Source of the DNA: Schistocerca nitens
Lineage: Eukaryota > Arthropoda > Insecta > Orthoptera > Acrididae
Length of the DNA stretch: 64,000 nucleotides
Direction of reading: 5' to 3'
NCBI RefSeq assembly: GCF_023898315.1
Contig: NC_064622.1
Coordinates: 355,861,234-355,925,233 of the forward strand
The notes beneath the pieces are model-generated. The model worked only from the letters and a program-made list of their open reading frames with translations. It did not search any database and was not told where the DNA came from. Positions 46,131-56,842 of this stretch are shown piece after piece. The position numbers and the translations under genes are program-made. Every line of letters starts with the position of its first letter. Position 1 is the first letter of the stretch.

Positions 46131-47815
46131 TATCAATCTCGATCCACTGTAGCCTCGCGTCTGTTGAGTAACAACTTTGTGTGGTATCAATGCTTTCGAC
46201 AGCTGCTGGCGCGGCAGTCTATCTTCCGGAAGAAGCACGCGTACAGCGGCATAGCGAAGCGCAGTGAGCTAAGCGACACAGCTCGGCCACTGCAACAACA
46301 TACGAATTCGCCCGGGGCGCTGGCCTCGGGCTATCGCGGGCGCTAGCGCCCCAGGAGCACAGTTCGGACGAACTATAGTTCAATTCTTTTATCTTGGCGG
46401 CTCGCGCATGCCCGCCCAGACGCGGGAGATTGCTGCGTTGCCAGTTGCACACAACGCACGCGCCAATAGAAGCAGCGCCATAGTATAGCATAGTTCGCTA
46501 ACTTACGTTTAGGGGGTACCGCGCAGTTCATGAAGTAAAGCCACCACGGCCGCATTAACCCTTTCGCTGCTACAAAGACGTGCTCCCTGCATTCCGCGCT
46601 GTACGCGATTTTGTCACTGCACTGCTCGCCTGGGCAGACACATCGTGTTCCGACTGCTTCGACACTCTTATAAATCGATTCCACAAAAACTATTTGGCCC
46701 AAAAATTAGATTTTTACACATCTTCTTGACTGATACCTTCCCCCCATAAATGACTTAATTTTGTTTCGATGTTCAACGCAGTTATTATGCAGCATTAAAT
46801 ATAGTAAACCATTGCACGAAATTTTGAAGAGTTTGCAGAGGTAAAAGTCCATAGAGTATACTTTCCGTATGGTCGATTTTAGTTGCCACAATGTTGAGAA
46901 TGAAATGTGGACAAGATAGGAGCAGTCGGCAGTGGAACAGCGGCGACTGGCCACACGAAGAAAGACGAGTCCGGCCGAGGGCGACCAAGAACGAGACAGA
47001 CGGAAACGGAACCGAGGCTGGAAGGAGACCGGCCGACGTGCTGTTGCGGGAACGAGACCGACCGTTTCCAGTTCCCGAGAACTGTAAGTAGAAAGCCGCT
47101 ACAGGAGTGAGCTATGAAAGACCATTCCTTAGAATTCGTCCCTCGCTCGTTTCATTCATCTTGGTGAACCGCTCCTCTGGACCCGTTAGTTCGCGAACGA
47201 CCCATCTCTAACATCTACCACGGAAAAAAAATTTCCAAGTTGTCCTGTGGTGCACATATCAACTTTTCCCGAATACTGATCTGTAATTTACCTTTCAATA
47301 TTCCGATAACGTCCTTACTGGGACTGCCATTCTTTGGGTTATGTCAGGATTGAACATGTCGCGCCTTAGGTGCAAGTAAATCCTGTTCAAACTGTTCATA
47401 GGCTAAACATGTTTCAGACGTTTCCACACCCCTCAGTGTGGATTCCCTTGTGTATAAGCTACTGCAAATTGAATCTTTTGGTGCTCACTCCCAGTTTTAG
47501 GCAAAAGTCCTCAAAACTCTGAATTCATACGATCGGATGGGGAAATTTCTTTTCAGGCGTTAAGACGTGAAACTGCCGATACATAAGTAAACTTCCTTCC
47601 AGAAGCACGGCTGTTGATGCTGGTGTTGCTCCAACAATCTGCATCAGCATTCTGCTTATGGGCCAGTAGGCCCTGTGTGGTGCGAAAAAGTTAGATTACA
47701 CGGACCAGCTGTAGCGTAATTTTGATTCGTACACACGTAGATGTAGTCTCACATAACGAATTTTTAATCATTCCTGCTTCTCATTCCATGTCAGTGACCT
47801 GTGCTGTGATGTCAG
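46131..47815. other. Unassigned, partly GC-rich
   Basis: 46180-46660 is GC-rich and may include the hAT 5' end. 46910-47200 holds another GC-rich patch ending with gtgaaccgctcctctggacc, a phrase I associate with dispersed locust repeats. No coding sequence is recognised, and the open frames here overlap in several phases with no protein-like composition. 47220-47815 shows nothing. Confidence 0.45.
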
Positions 47816-47827
47816 TATTCGTCTTCA

Positions 47828-48018
47828 AATGGCTCTGAGCACTATGGGACTCAACTGCTGAGGTCATTAGTCCCCTAGAACTTAGAAATAGTTAAACCCA
47901 ACTAACCTAAGGACATCACACACATCCATGCCCGAGGCAGGATTCGAACCTGCGACCGTAGCGGTCTCGCGGTTCCAGACTGCAGCGCCAGAACCGCGCG
48001 GCCACTTCGGCCGGCTGA
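47828..48018 (-). mobile_element. tRNA-derived SINE, copy 1
   Basis: 191 bp flanked by the 12 bp duplication tattcgtcttca (47816-47827, 48019-48030). Read on the minus strand, it starts with ggccgaagtggccgcgcggt (A-box-like) and the B-box ggttcgaatcctgcctcgg of a Leu/Ser-type tRNA head, then the body with gtccttaggttagttgggtt and the end gctcagagccattt. No coding. LINE-dependent. Confidence 0.93.
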
Positions 48019-48027
48019 TATTCGTCT

Positions 48028-49139
48028 TCATTGACCGAGCTCATTGTGAATGTGTTTTTCTGAGGTTTCTGGTTCAGGCGTAACTTCCGCGCAAATGAAC
48101 TGCGCCGCAACAGGAATCTCTTTTTCTGCTGTCTCTAATATCAGTGTTCTTTCCCGAAATCCAATCGTTAAAGCTTTTGTAAACTTTGGAGTTTCCCTGA
48201 GCAGTGAAGTTTTGTTGTATCTTCTGCTCCTGCTCAAGTGTCAGGTTGCTAACTTCCTGTGTGACTTTCGACATGTTATTATCAGTTGTGAACTGAGGAT
48301 CTTTCAGCGCCTGAAAATCCTCAGACAGCTTGTTCGCTACATCCAGCATTTCGCAGTAAGCGTCTGTGACGCTTGATATTTCTTTTTTGATTGCTTCAAG
48401 ATTTGTAGCTATTTGATAATTAATGTCCTTAATAATGCTGTCGAACTTTTCATCCACTATATTGGATTGTTGTTTTGTGATCCTACAAAAATTTTCTTTC
48501 ATCTCAGCATTTTGCTTATCCACAATACAACCAAATTTTCTTTCCATCTCCTTCATCTCAGAAGTCTGCATCTCTACAGTACGATCAAATTTTTTATCCA
48601 TCTGCTTCATCTCAGCAGTTTCCTTCTCTACAGCATGAGCTAATTTTCTGTCCACCCTTGTAGACTGTCCTTTCATCATGTTGTCAGTTTTATTCGTTAA
48701 TTCAGTATCATGAGCATTCACTATTGTGGCTAATTTTTCCTATAAATCTTTGAATGAAGTCATAGATTGACTGTTTTGCATAAGTTCCACAGTGACCTGC
48801 AGCTCCTCAGACAAATTGCCAACATTTGCAAACACGGTTTCCGATACATTTATGTCAGAGTCTGCCGGCTGGAGTGGCTGAGCGGTTCTAGGCGCTACAG
48901 CCTGGAACCACACGACCGCTATGGTCGCAGGTTTGAATCCTGCCTCAGGCACGGATGTGTGTGATGTCCTTAGGTTAGTTAGGTTTAAGTAGTTCTGAGT
49001 TCTAGGGGACTGATGACCTCAGCAGTTAAGTCCCATAGTGCTCAGAGCCATATCAGAGTCTGCATTATCCATCGTTAGATCAGCAAAGTCGCTGCTACCA
49101 ACATTGGTCTGATTTTCCTTTTCAAGTTCTGTGTCCATG
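48028..49139 (-). pseudogene. Coiled-coil protein frame, interrupted by a SINE
   Basis: From the ATG at 49139 (MDTELEKENQTNVGSSDFAD) the minus-strand frame is interrupted by the SINE at 48866-49052 and then continues as a long charged coiled coil (48721-48074) with an 18-residue internal repeat (EMKQMDKKFDRTVEMQT, EMKEMERKFGCIVDKQN). The end is close to SINE copy 1. It is not recognisable as a known family; it could be a decayed host exon or a Gag-like protein of an LTR element. Low-complexity coiled coil prevents assignment by eye. Confidence 0.45.
48866..49052 (+). mobile_element. tRNA-derived SINE, copy 2
   Basis: 187 bp flanked by the 11 bp duplication tcagagtctgc (48855-48865, 49053-49063). 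Same family as 47828-48018: tRNA-like head with gagtggctgagcggttctag and ggtttgaatcctgcc, then the shared body. It split the coiled-coil frame. Confidence 0.93.
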
Positions 49140-49227
49140 TTTTGAAGTTTCCAAAGTTTTATCATCATTCAGTGTATTATCATATTGTAATAGTCAAAGA
49201 AAAATGTTATTTACAAAGTCACCCACA

Positions 49228-50140
49228 AACATTTTCTATAATTACACTCAAGCCAAGAGGCAAGTTGGATGCCAATGTATCAAAACATAAGAATCTCAAA
49301 TTATTTCATCTTGCCGATGAGCAGTCTCGAAGTGACCACATTTGACAACTTTAATTAATAATATACAGCATTATTAATGATTTATTAATGCCATTAAAAT
49401 TGAAATTGGATCATGAGTTATTTTTTAAATGTTTGAGAAGTAGTCAAACATATAAACTACACCTTATTAACAAAAACATTTTTCCTTTTTCAGTATCCAT
49501 TAAAGCTTATAACAAACTTACTTCAAGACAAATATCTTCACTTTTTTTCTTTTGCAGTTATTGATTTCCTGATTTGTTCTTGAAGATTTCACTTGAAACA
49601 GAAATAAGATAATTTATAATACATATAAAAACACTTTTTCGTTACCCTATGTAAGGCGCCAGAAAGAAGCGTTTCCTCTCTTACACAGTCACATACCAAT
49701 CCTTTCTATAATTATGTGCAATCAAAGAGGCAAAATGGATGCCAATGTAACAAAACATAAGTACCTCAAGCTAAATCATCTTGCCAATGAGCAGTCTCGA
49801 AATGACAATATTTCAGTAGTTTAATTAATAATATACAGCATTATTAATGCCATTGAAATTAAAACTGGATCATCAGCTATTTTTTAAATGTTTGAGGAGT
49901 TGTTAAACATGTAAACTACACCTTATTAACAAAACCATTTTTCCTTCTTCAGTATCCAGTACAGCTTATAACAAACTTACTTCGAGATAAATATCTTCAC
50001 TTTTTTCCTTTTGCAGTTATTGATTTCCTGGTTTGTCCTTGAAGATTTTGCTTGAAACAGAAATAAGATAATTTATAATACATATAAAAACACATTTTCG
50101 TTACCTCATGTTAGGCGCCAGAAAGTAGTGTTTCCTCCCT
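49228..50140. repeat. Tandem duplication, unit about 460-475 bp
   Basis: Two direct copies, about 49228-49680 and 49703-50136, share tctataattac/tatgtg... starts, the middle phrase gcagtctcgaa, and ends with aggcgccagaaag (49654-49666 and 50113-50125). The copies differ by small indels (an 18 bp difference near 49380) and scattered changes. Each contains ggcgcc, which on the minus strand lies in a TGGCGCC-like word such as many LTR elements use as a primer site, so this may be leader DNA of an LTR fossil; that is a guess. Confidence 0.75.
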
Positions 50141-50820
50141 CCCCCTTTTGAAGTAGTGGCAGTTTTTATAGAGGTGAATCAGTCGAATTAACTTAAAAGA
50201 TAGGTATCTAACAGAAGCAGAGAATAAAAGCCTGAGAGAAAAACATTTCGTTTGATGGGGGCAAGTGATTCTTTTTTATCACTTGTGGCTTGTATTTCGA
50301 AAAGAAAATACATACATACAGGGTGCTGTAGGAGAATACTTAACCCTTTATTTTACTACCATCGATTAAAAATAGTACAGTGGGGCTTGTGTCTGGCTAG
50401 TATTGAAGATGAGCAACATCATTTTTAAAGACCAATGACTGATTCATCCTCAGCATAGCTTGCACAAAAGTAATGCAAGATATTTTAAATGACAGGTAAT
50501 GTATCTCATAACTGTTTTGTACTTTGTTCAAATTAAACATTAATGACTGAACATGGTATGTGTTCAGTCATTACGTCTCCCAAGAATTTGTTGCTCACTT
50601 TGCTGCTCCAGCTGTTGAATATCCTGATAAATAGTGAATGAATAAAGGCTTATGGCAAAGTTCAAGGGAAGGAAAATATTCTACGAATGATAACAGTAGA
50701 ATTGGCCATACACACTAGTTTAATCTTATTTAAAGCCAGGAAAAAGTACATAGACAGGCAGACACCTACAGAATTACTACACTTAGTTGTGCCAAAGACA
50801 GAAGACAGACAGAAGACTCA

Positions 50821-50861
<41 letters not shown>

Positions 50862-51182
50862 CAGAAAACGTTTACATTTGCTTCTTTTAGCAAATGAATA
50901 TAGCCTATCTCTGACTTTCTAGAAGGCGTGATTTGAAATAAGGATTGCTGGAATCTTTCATAGGATATCTGTAATTTAATATGTAGTTTTATACGAAATT
51001 TGTATATGCATAATTAAAGAAGGAAGGTGCACAAAAGCACCATAGCAGCCATCACAAAAATAGTCACCTCAAGGTCACCTCACTGTCCTACAGCATTGCC
51101 AGTTAGTGATAATTTCAAATGGTAGTAAAAATTCTGAAAAAATGTTATACATCTCTAGTTTTAGTCTAGAATATGATGGAGT
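50141..51182. other. Unassigned, with AAT microsatellite
   Basis: No recognisable genes. An AAT microsatellite lies at 50822-50859. The minus strand of 50140-50330 has a TATA-like tataaaaactgcc, without further support. Confidence 0.5.
50822..50859. repeat. (AAT)n microsatellite
   Basis: About 12 repeats of AAT without interruption. Confidence 0.95.
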
Positions 51183-51189
51183 ACTTTCA

Positions 51190-53236
51190 GGGAGAGCATA
51201 AGGGAACAAATGACAGGAATGGGGGAAAGAAATACAGTAGAAGAAGAATGGGTAGCTCTCAGGGATGAAGTAGTGAAGGCAGCAGAGGATCAAGTAGGTA
51301 AAAAGACGAGGGCTAATAGAAATCCTTGGGTAACAGAGGAAATATTGAATTTAATTGATGAAAGGAGAAAATATAAAAATGCAGTAAATGAAGCAGGCAA
51401 AAAGGAATACAAACGTCTCAAAAATGAGATCGACAGGAAGTGCAAAATGGCTAAGCAGGGATGGCTAGAGGACAAATGTAAGGATTTAGAGGCTTGTCTC
51501 ACTAGGGGTAAGATAGATACTGCCTACAGGAAAATTAAAGAGACCTTTGGAGAGAAGAGAACCACTTGTATGAATATCAAGAGCTCAGATGGCAACCCAG
51601 TTCTAAGCAAAGAAGGGAAGGCAGAAAGGTGGAAGGAGTATATAGAGGGTTTATACAAGGGCGATGCACTTGAGGACAATATTATGGAAATGGAAGAGGA
51701 TGTAGATGAAGATGAAATGGGAGATAAGATACTGCGTGAAGAGTTTGACAGAGCACTGAAAGACCTGAGTCGGAACAAGGCCCCAGGAGTAGACAACATT
51801 GCATTAGAACTACTGATGGCCTTGGGAGAGCCAGTCATGACAAAATTCTACCATCTGGTGAGCAAGATGTATGAGACAGGCGAAATACCCACAGACTTCA
51901 AGAAGAATATAATAATTCCAATCCCAAAGAAAGCAGGTGTTGACAGATGTGAAAATTACCGAACTATCAGTTTAATAAGTCACAGCTGCAAAATACTAAC
52001 GCGAATTCTTTACAGACAAATGGAAAAACTGGTAGAAGCGGACCTCGGGGAAGATCATTTTGGATTCCGTAGAAATGTTGGAACACGTGAGGCAATACTA
52101 ACCTTACGACTTATCTTAGAAGAAAGATTAAGAAAAGGCAAACCTACGTTTCTAGCATTTGTAGACTTAGAGAAAGCTTTTGACAACGTTAACTGGAATA
52201 CTCTCTTTCAAGTTCTGAAGGTGGCAGGGGTAAAATACAAGGAGCGAAAGGCTATTTACAATTTGTACAGAAACCAGATGGCAGTCATAAGAGTCGAGGG
52301 GCATGAAAGGGAAGCAGTGGTTGGGAAAGGAGTGAGACAGGGTTGTAGCCTCTCCCCGATGTTATTCAATTTGTATATTGAGCAAGCAGTAAAGGAAACA
52401 AAAGAAAAATTCGGAGTAGGTATTAAAATTCATGGAGAAGAAGTAAAAACTTTGAGATTCGCCGATGACATTGTAATTCTGTCAGAGACAGCAAAGGACT
52501 TGGAAGAGCAGTTGAACGGAATGGACAGTGTCTTGAAAGGAGGATATAAGATGAACATCAACAAAAGCAAAACGAGGATAATGGAATGTAGTCAAATTAA
52601 ATCGGGTGATGCTGAGGGAATTAGATTAGGAAATGAGACACTTAAAGTAGTAAAGGAGTTTTGCTATTTAGGGAGTAAAATAACAGATGATGGTAGAAGT
52701 AGAGAGGATATAAAATGTAGACTGGCAATGGCAAGGAAATCGTTTCTGAAGAAGAGAAATTTGTTAACATCGAGTATAGATTTAAGTGTCAGGAAGTCGT
52801 TTCTGAAAGTATTTGTATGGAGTGTAGCCATGTATGGAAGTGAAACATGGACGATAAATAGTTTGGACAAGAAGAGAATAGAAGCTTTCGAAATGTGGTG
52901 CTACAGAAGAATGCTGAAGATGAGGTGGGTAGATCACGTAACTAATGAGGAGGTATTGAATAGGATTGGGGAGAAGAGAAGTTTGTGGCACAACTTGACT
53001 AGAAGAAGGGATCGGTTGGTAGGACATGTTCTGAGGCATCAAGGGATCACAAATTTAGCAGTGGAGGGCAGCGTGGAGGGTAAAAATCGCAGAGGGAGAC
53101 CAAGAGATGAATACACTAAGCAGATTCAGAAGGATGTAGGTTGCAGTAGGTACTGGGAGATGAAGAAACTTGCACAGGATAGAGTAGCATGGAGAGCTGC
53201 ATCAAACCAGTCTCAGGACTGAAGACCACAACAACA
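51190..53236 (+). mobile_element. RTE-type LINE, 5'-truncated copy with open RT frame
   Basis: Same family as 38368-41678, starting within the endonuclease-RT connecting region and running to the standard end with the CAA tail (about 53236). The 7 bp actttca occur at 51183-51189 and 53237-53243 and are probably the target duplication, although part of the word also occurs in the element. Typical dead-on-arrival insertion: 5' truncated, otherwise fresh. Confidence 0.9.
51210..53222 (+). CDS. RTE LINE reverse transcriptase, open but lacking endonuclease
   Basis: 670 codons without interruption, from an internal Met (MTGMGERNTVEEEW) that is not the family's natural start. Reverse transcriptase blocks: NKAPGVDNIALELL, ENYRTISLISHSCKILTR, HFGFRRNVGTREAI, FVDLEKAFDNVNWN, GVRQGCSLSPMLFNLY and the catalytic RFADDIVILS. 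The thumb and C-terminal region ends with ERRSLWHNLTRRRDRLVGH-like sequence and SNQSQD just before the 3' tail. The endonuclease is lost, so it should not mobilise itself. The clean frame indicates a recent insertion. Confidence 0.9.
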   Translation: MTGMGERNTVEEEWVALRDEVVKAAEDQVGKKTRANRNPWVTEEILNLIDERRKYKNAVNEAGKKEYKRLKNEIDRKCKMAKQGWLEDKCKDLEACLTRGKIDTAYRKIKETFGEKRTTCMNIKSSDGNPVLSKEGKAERWKEYIEGLYKGDALEDNIMEMEEDVDEDEMGDKILREEFDRALKDLSRNKAPGVDNIALELLMALGEPVMTKFYHLVSKMYETGEIPTDFKKNIIIPIPKKAGVDRCENYRTISLISHSCKILTRILYRQMEKLVEADLGEDHFGFRRNVGTREAILTLRLILEERLRKGKPTFLAFVDLEKAFDNVNWNTLFQVLKVAGVKYKERKAIYNLYRNQMAVIRVEGHEREAVVGKGVRQGCSLSPMLFNLYIEQAVKETKEKFGVGIKIHGEEVKTLRFADDIVILSETAKDLEEQLNGMDSVLKGGYKMNINKSKTRIMECSQIKSGDAEGIRLGNETLKVVKEFCYLGSKITDDGRSREDIKCRLAMARKSFLKKRNLLTSSIDLSVRKSFLKVFVWSVAMYGSETWTINSLDKKRIEAFEMWCYRRMLKMRWVDHVTNEEVLNRIGEKRSLWHNLTRRRDRLVGHVLRHQGITNLAVEGSVEGKNRRGRPRDEYTKQIQKDVGCSRYWEMKKLAQDRVAWRAASNQSQD

Positions 53237-53243
53237 ACTTTCA

Positions 53244-53697
53244 AAAGACTATTCTTGCCAGCTTCTTTGAAAAAATAGAAACTAACATTATAAAAAATTT
53301 TGAAGAAAATGTTTTTTTACTTCAGTTTGTCGAAAAAACAGAACCAATGACATATTTTGACTGGAAATAATGTATGAACATTCTCAAAGTTTATAGATGT
53401 ATGTGATACATATTTTATCCTGAAAAGATAGAATTATCCCAAAATAAAAAACAACATATCATAACAACAGTAAAGTTGTTCCACCTGTGTAGTGGAACAT
53501 GTCATTGCTGATGAATTTGCATTTTTTAGACCTTGTACGAATTTCCAGAAAACTACAAAATTAATTTTGGTAACATCTGAGACATCATTACAGTATTTTA
53601 CTTACTAGAGACTCTGTTCACAACAGTATGCGAGTACTTGCGTGTTGCCACCAAGATTTTAGTTCTGACAGCTTGCCTTCATAGGACCAAGAAAAAG
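53244..53697. other. Nothing recognised
   Basis: AT-rich sequence between the RTE copy and the SINE. No open frame with protein character. Confidence 0.55.
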
Positions 53698-53709
53698 TCC
53701 TACCTCATG

Positions 53710-53906
53710 TACGGTAGCGTTCTCGCTTCCCGCGCCCGGGTTCCCGGGTTCGATTCCCAGCGGGGCCAGCGATTTTCTCTGCCTCGTGATTACTGGGTGT
53801 TGTGTGATGTCCTTAGGTTAGTTAGGTTTAAGTAGTTCTAAGTTCTAGGGGACTGATGACCATAGATGTTAAGTCCCATAGTACTCAGAGCCATTTGAAC
53901 CATTTT
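53710..53906 (+). mobile_element. tRNA-derived SINE, variant with a Gly-like head
   Basis: 197 bp flanked by the 12 bp duplication tcctacctcatg (53698-53709, 53907-53918). The 3' body (gtgatgtccttaggttagtt ... ctcagagccatttgaacc) is that of the other SINEs here, but the tRNA part is different: gttctcgcttcccgcgcccg and the B-box gggttcgattcccagcggg recall tRNA-Gly. The head is 5' incomplete. Confidence 0.9.
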
Positions 53907-53918
53907 TCCTACCTCATG

Positions 53919-54999
53919 AAAATTTATTTGCAGCTCTTACTAACCTCTGTCACAACAGCCATTATCCAGCTCGCTGATGCACACTATACAAAACCTTTAC
54001 GTCAATATTTCTGTTGCAGTCGAGCAAAACGTGTTTTTGCATGTGGTTTTGTGAAACCAAAGTTTTATCGAAGTTAACTACAACACCACTGTCCACAGCA
54101 CACAGTAAGTGCACTTTACACAAAACTTTGTTCCTGCTGCTGCAATGTCTCTGCAATCCATTAAAAATTGCTGACCATCATAAACCAAGTGAGTGGAGAA
54201 TACGAAGAACAGAGGTCTCTGAAAATGAATGATTAATTTTTCACAGTGTTCACTCTTATATTTTTCTAGCTGTTCGATATTCTCCTCTATCATGCTACTG
54301 AAGTACACTTCTAAGCACTAACTTTTTGTCAAAATTGTGGATTTCCATAATTTATATCCCTTTCTTGGAGAATCAAAAGACGTGCTCACATCTAGAATTT
54401 CTGTCGATGTTACTACACTGTTAGTACAGAAGACAGTCGATTTGGAAATACCACAAGGTTTTCTGTCATTTTAAGTACTTATGCAAAATTTATATTATTG
54501 CAGGCTTCTTCAATGTTAGCCAGGTATGTAAAAAAAATATTCAGTACTTTCGACATATCTTTTCGCCCTTTACATACACTGACAAGAGTAGTACTATTCA
54601 TGGGCCATTACACCTGCATTCTGCTCACTACTGAACACATTTCAGTTCACTGTTCCACAGAAGATTGAAACTACATTGTGGAAACACGATATCGCATGAA
54701 AACACAGAACACACAGCTGGCGCTGACTTAAGCCATTGTCAATGGTATACATGTGGCAAGAAAGTTATGAAGTGGGCAAATCTCTGAGTTTAGCACTGGT
54801 GGACTGCAAGAGTGGATGTGACCTTGTGGTGTCTGATTTCATTGTGGCCACTCTAGAGCTAGGTTCTACCCCTACTATCAGTAAAAACATGTATATTTTA
54901 TAAAGAAACATCTCACATTTCAACACGTAAATTGAAATAATTCTTTGTGTCACTCAGTAGATATCAAAATTAGATAAAAATTAATCGTAGAGTGCTAGG
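53919..54999. other. Nothing recognised
   Basis: No coding sequence or repeat I could identify. Short open frames on both strands lack protein character. Confidence 0.5.
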
Positions 55000-56540
55000 C
55001 TGGACAATGTTTTATACATATGTGATGCAAGTGCTCGTTTCTTTTCAGCCAGAATAGCTACATGTAATGACTACATCATAATGTTCGATTATAAAAATGT
55101 TAGGATTCAAGAGAAAGTAGATGTCAGTTCACAAGTGAGTATAAAGTCGTTTGTATGTGCTACATGTTATGTATGTTTTAAAGATATTTCAGCGAATTCA
55201 GCCGAATTAATTTTCCAAGATACAAAAAGGAAGTGTGTGATACACTTAACCAATGGACATGCCGATTTAGATGTGATTGAGGCAAACAATTTCATAACAA
55301 AAAAGTCGAGGAATTACTGATTCATTCAATCTACATCGTTGAACAAAATGGTGTTCTTGAATGTGAAGAGGGAACAATTATTCAACCTGCATGTTTGATG
55401 CTGAAACCAAGCAAACTACTGAAAGGATTGTGGGCAGAAGCTTGCAGTTCAGCAGTCTGTGTCTTAAATTGTATGAGAAGGTTTTCGTACCAGATGAAAC
55501 CTTTTGAGATTGGTACAATCAAGCAGTAGGAAAACTTAAATGCCTCAGAATTTTTGGCACAGATTATTATGTTCATATCAACATACACTTCCATTGGAAG
55601 GTTAATGAGAAGCCTGTTTTTTGATAACTTCTGAAAGGAAAGTAGTCTTGAGTCAAGACACAAAATTTAACTGAGATGCATTTTGTACTTTCCTCACTGA
55701 TCCAATTTAATATGCTAATTCTCGGCAAGAGTTACCAGATCTGAAATGATCAGATGTGGTACTTGAAGCATACAAAAGCGAATATCATAGGCAGTCTGCA
55801 TCCATAGCAAGTCAAAATGAAAAAAAGATTTAGCACACTTGATCCTGGTGAAAGTAAAGTGGCTATAATCAAGAATCGAAAGAATTTTGAAAAATTGAAG
55901 CTTCTGGATTTTCTGGACAAGACAAATTGGAAAAATGGAAACAAGAAACGAAAACCAGCCTGAATGTAAAGTCTGAATTCTCGATGTTAATGAAAGTTGG
56001 TGCTGATGAACAAAAAGATTCAAACTATTTTCTGAATTATTACAGTCATATGAGAAGGAAAAATGGCTACAAGCTATTGTTGAAGTAAATCAACTGTCAA
56101 TAACGAATGTGGGTGTTAGTTTAATGTTCTAGAAATTCCCAAGTATTGCAGAATCGCTAGGTCCAATTTAGAAAAGTTTCAGCTGATGGAATACTCGCTT
56201 GAAAGCCTCTTGATTGCTAAATGTTACATTCTGGTGGTAGGAATTGCTTTATGTTTGATTTATATTTATGATGGTTTAATTGTTGATAGAGATAAAGAAG
56301 AAATTAGGCCTGCCACAGCTCAGAATATATTAATGTGAAAGGTTGACATAACAACAGGCACCTTTGACAGCTTATTTGATATAAAAATAAAGCAAAATGA
56401 AGATGGAGCTATTATTGTAGACCAATCAAACTGTACGAAACAAATGTTCATGAAAGATTTATGAATGATGAAAATATGTTGGGACATATAGACGAAAAGA
56501 ACCATTTGGCTGATCTTCTGATGAAGCGGTTTTTTTATGT
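55000..56540 (+). mobile_element. Ty1/copia retrotransposon fossil (pol)
   Basis: Plus-strand pieces resemble copia pol in the family's order: a possible protease-like start near 55030, integrase core (about 55260-55480, with KLLKGLWAEACSSAVCVLN), and late reverse transcriptase (about 56230-56470, with DIKIKQNEDGAIIVDQSN). No LTRs were found. Heavily decayed, with many breaks, and old. Confidence 0.75.
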
Positions 56541-56840
56541 GTTCAGCTTAATTTGCTATGAGTAAAGACTTGGATGTAGGAACTAAATAGTAATTCTGTA
56601 TTGTTTATATGGTTGACTTTTCCTTTTGGAGGACATATTGTAATAAAAGGAAAAGTGTTTGAGGGTTGACTGAAGTATATTTGATTTTTATAAAAACTCT
56701 TTGTAATTCGTTTTGTTATTGAACAGTTCGTATCCTGTGAGTAAATCGTACATAAGTGGAGCTGTGTTGGTCAAACATAATACCAACGTTTACAATACCA
56801 GAAAACCTTGATATAGATGTCCCACCTTTTTGACACTGAA
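56541..56840. other. Contains a third copy of the inner-arm repeat
   Basis: About 56690-56790 matches the reverse complement of 8510-8625 (and so 17890-18005 directly): shared words are tttttataaaaa, taattcgtttt, gaacag, tatcctgtg, and tgtgttggtca. The rest is unassigned. Confidence 0.6.
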
Positions 56841-56842
56841 TA

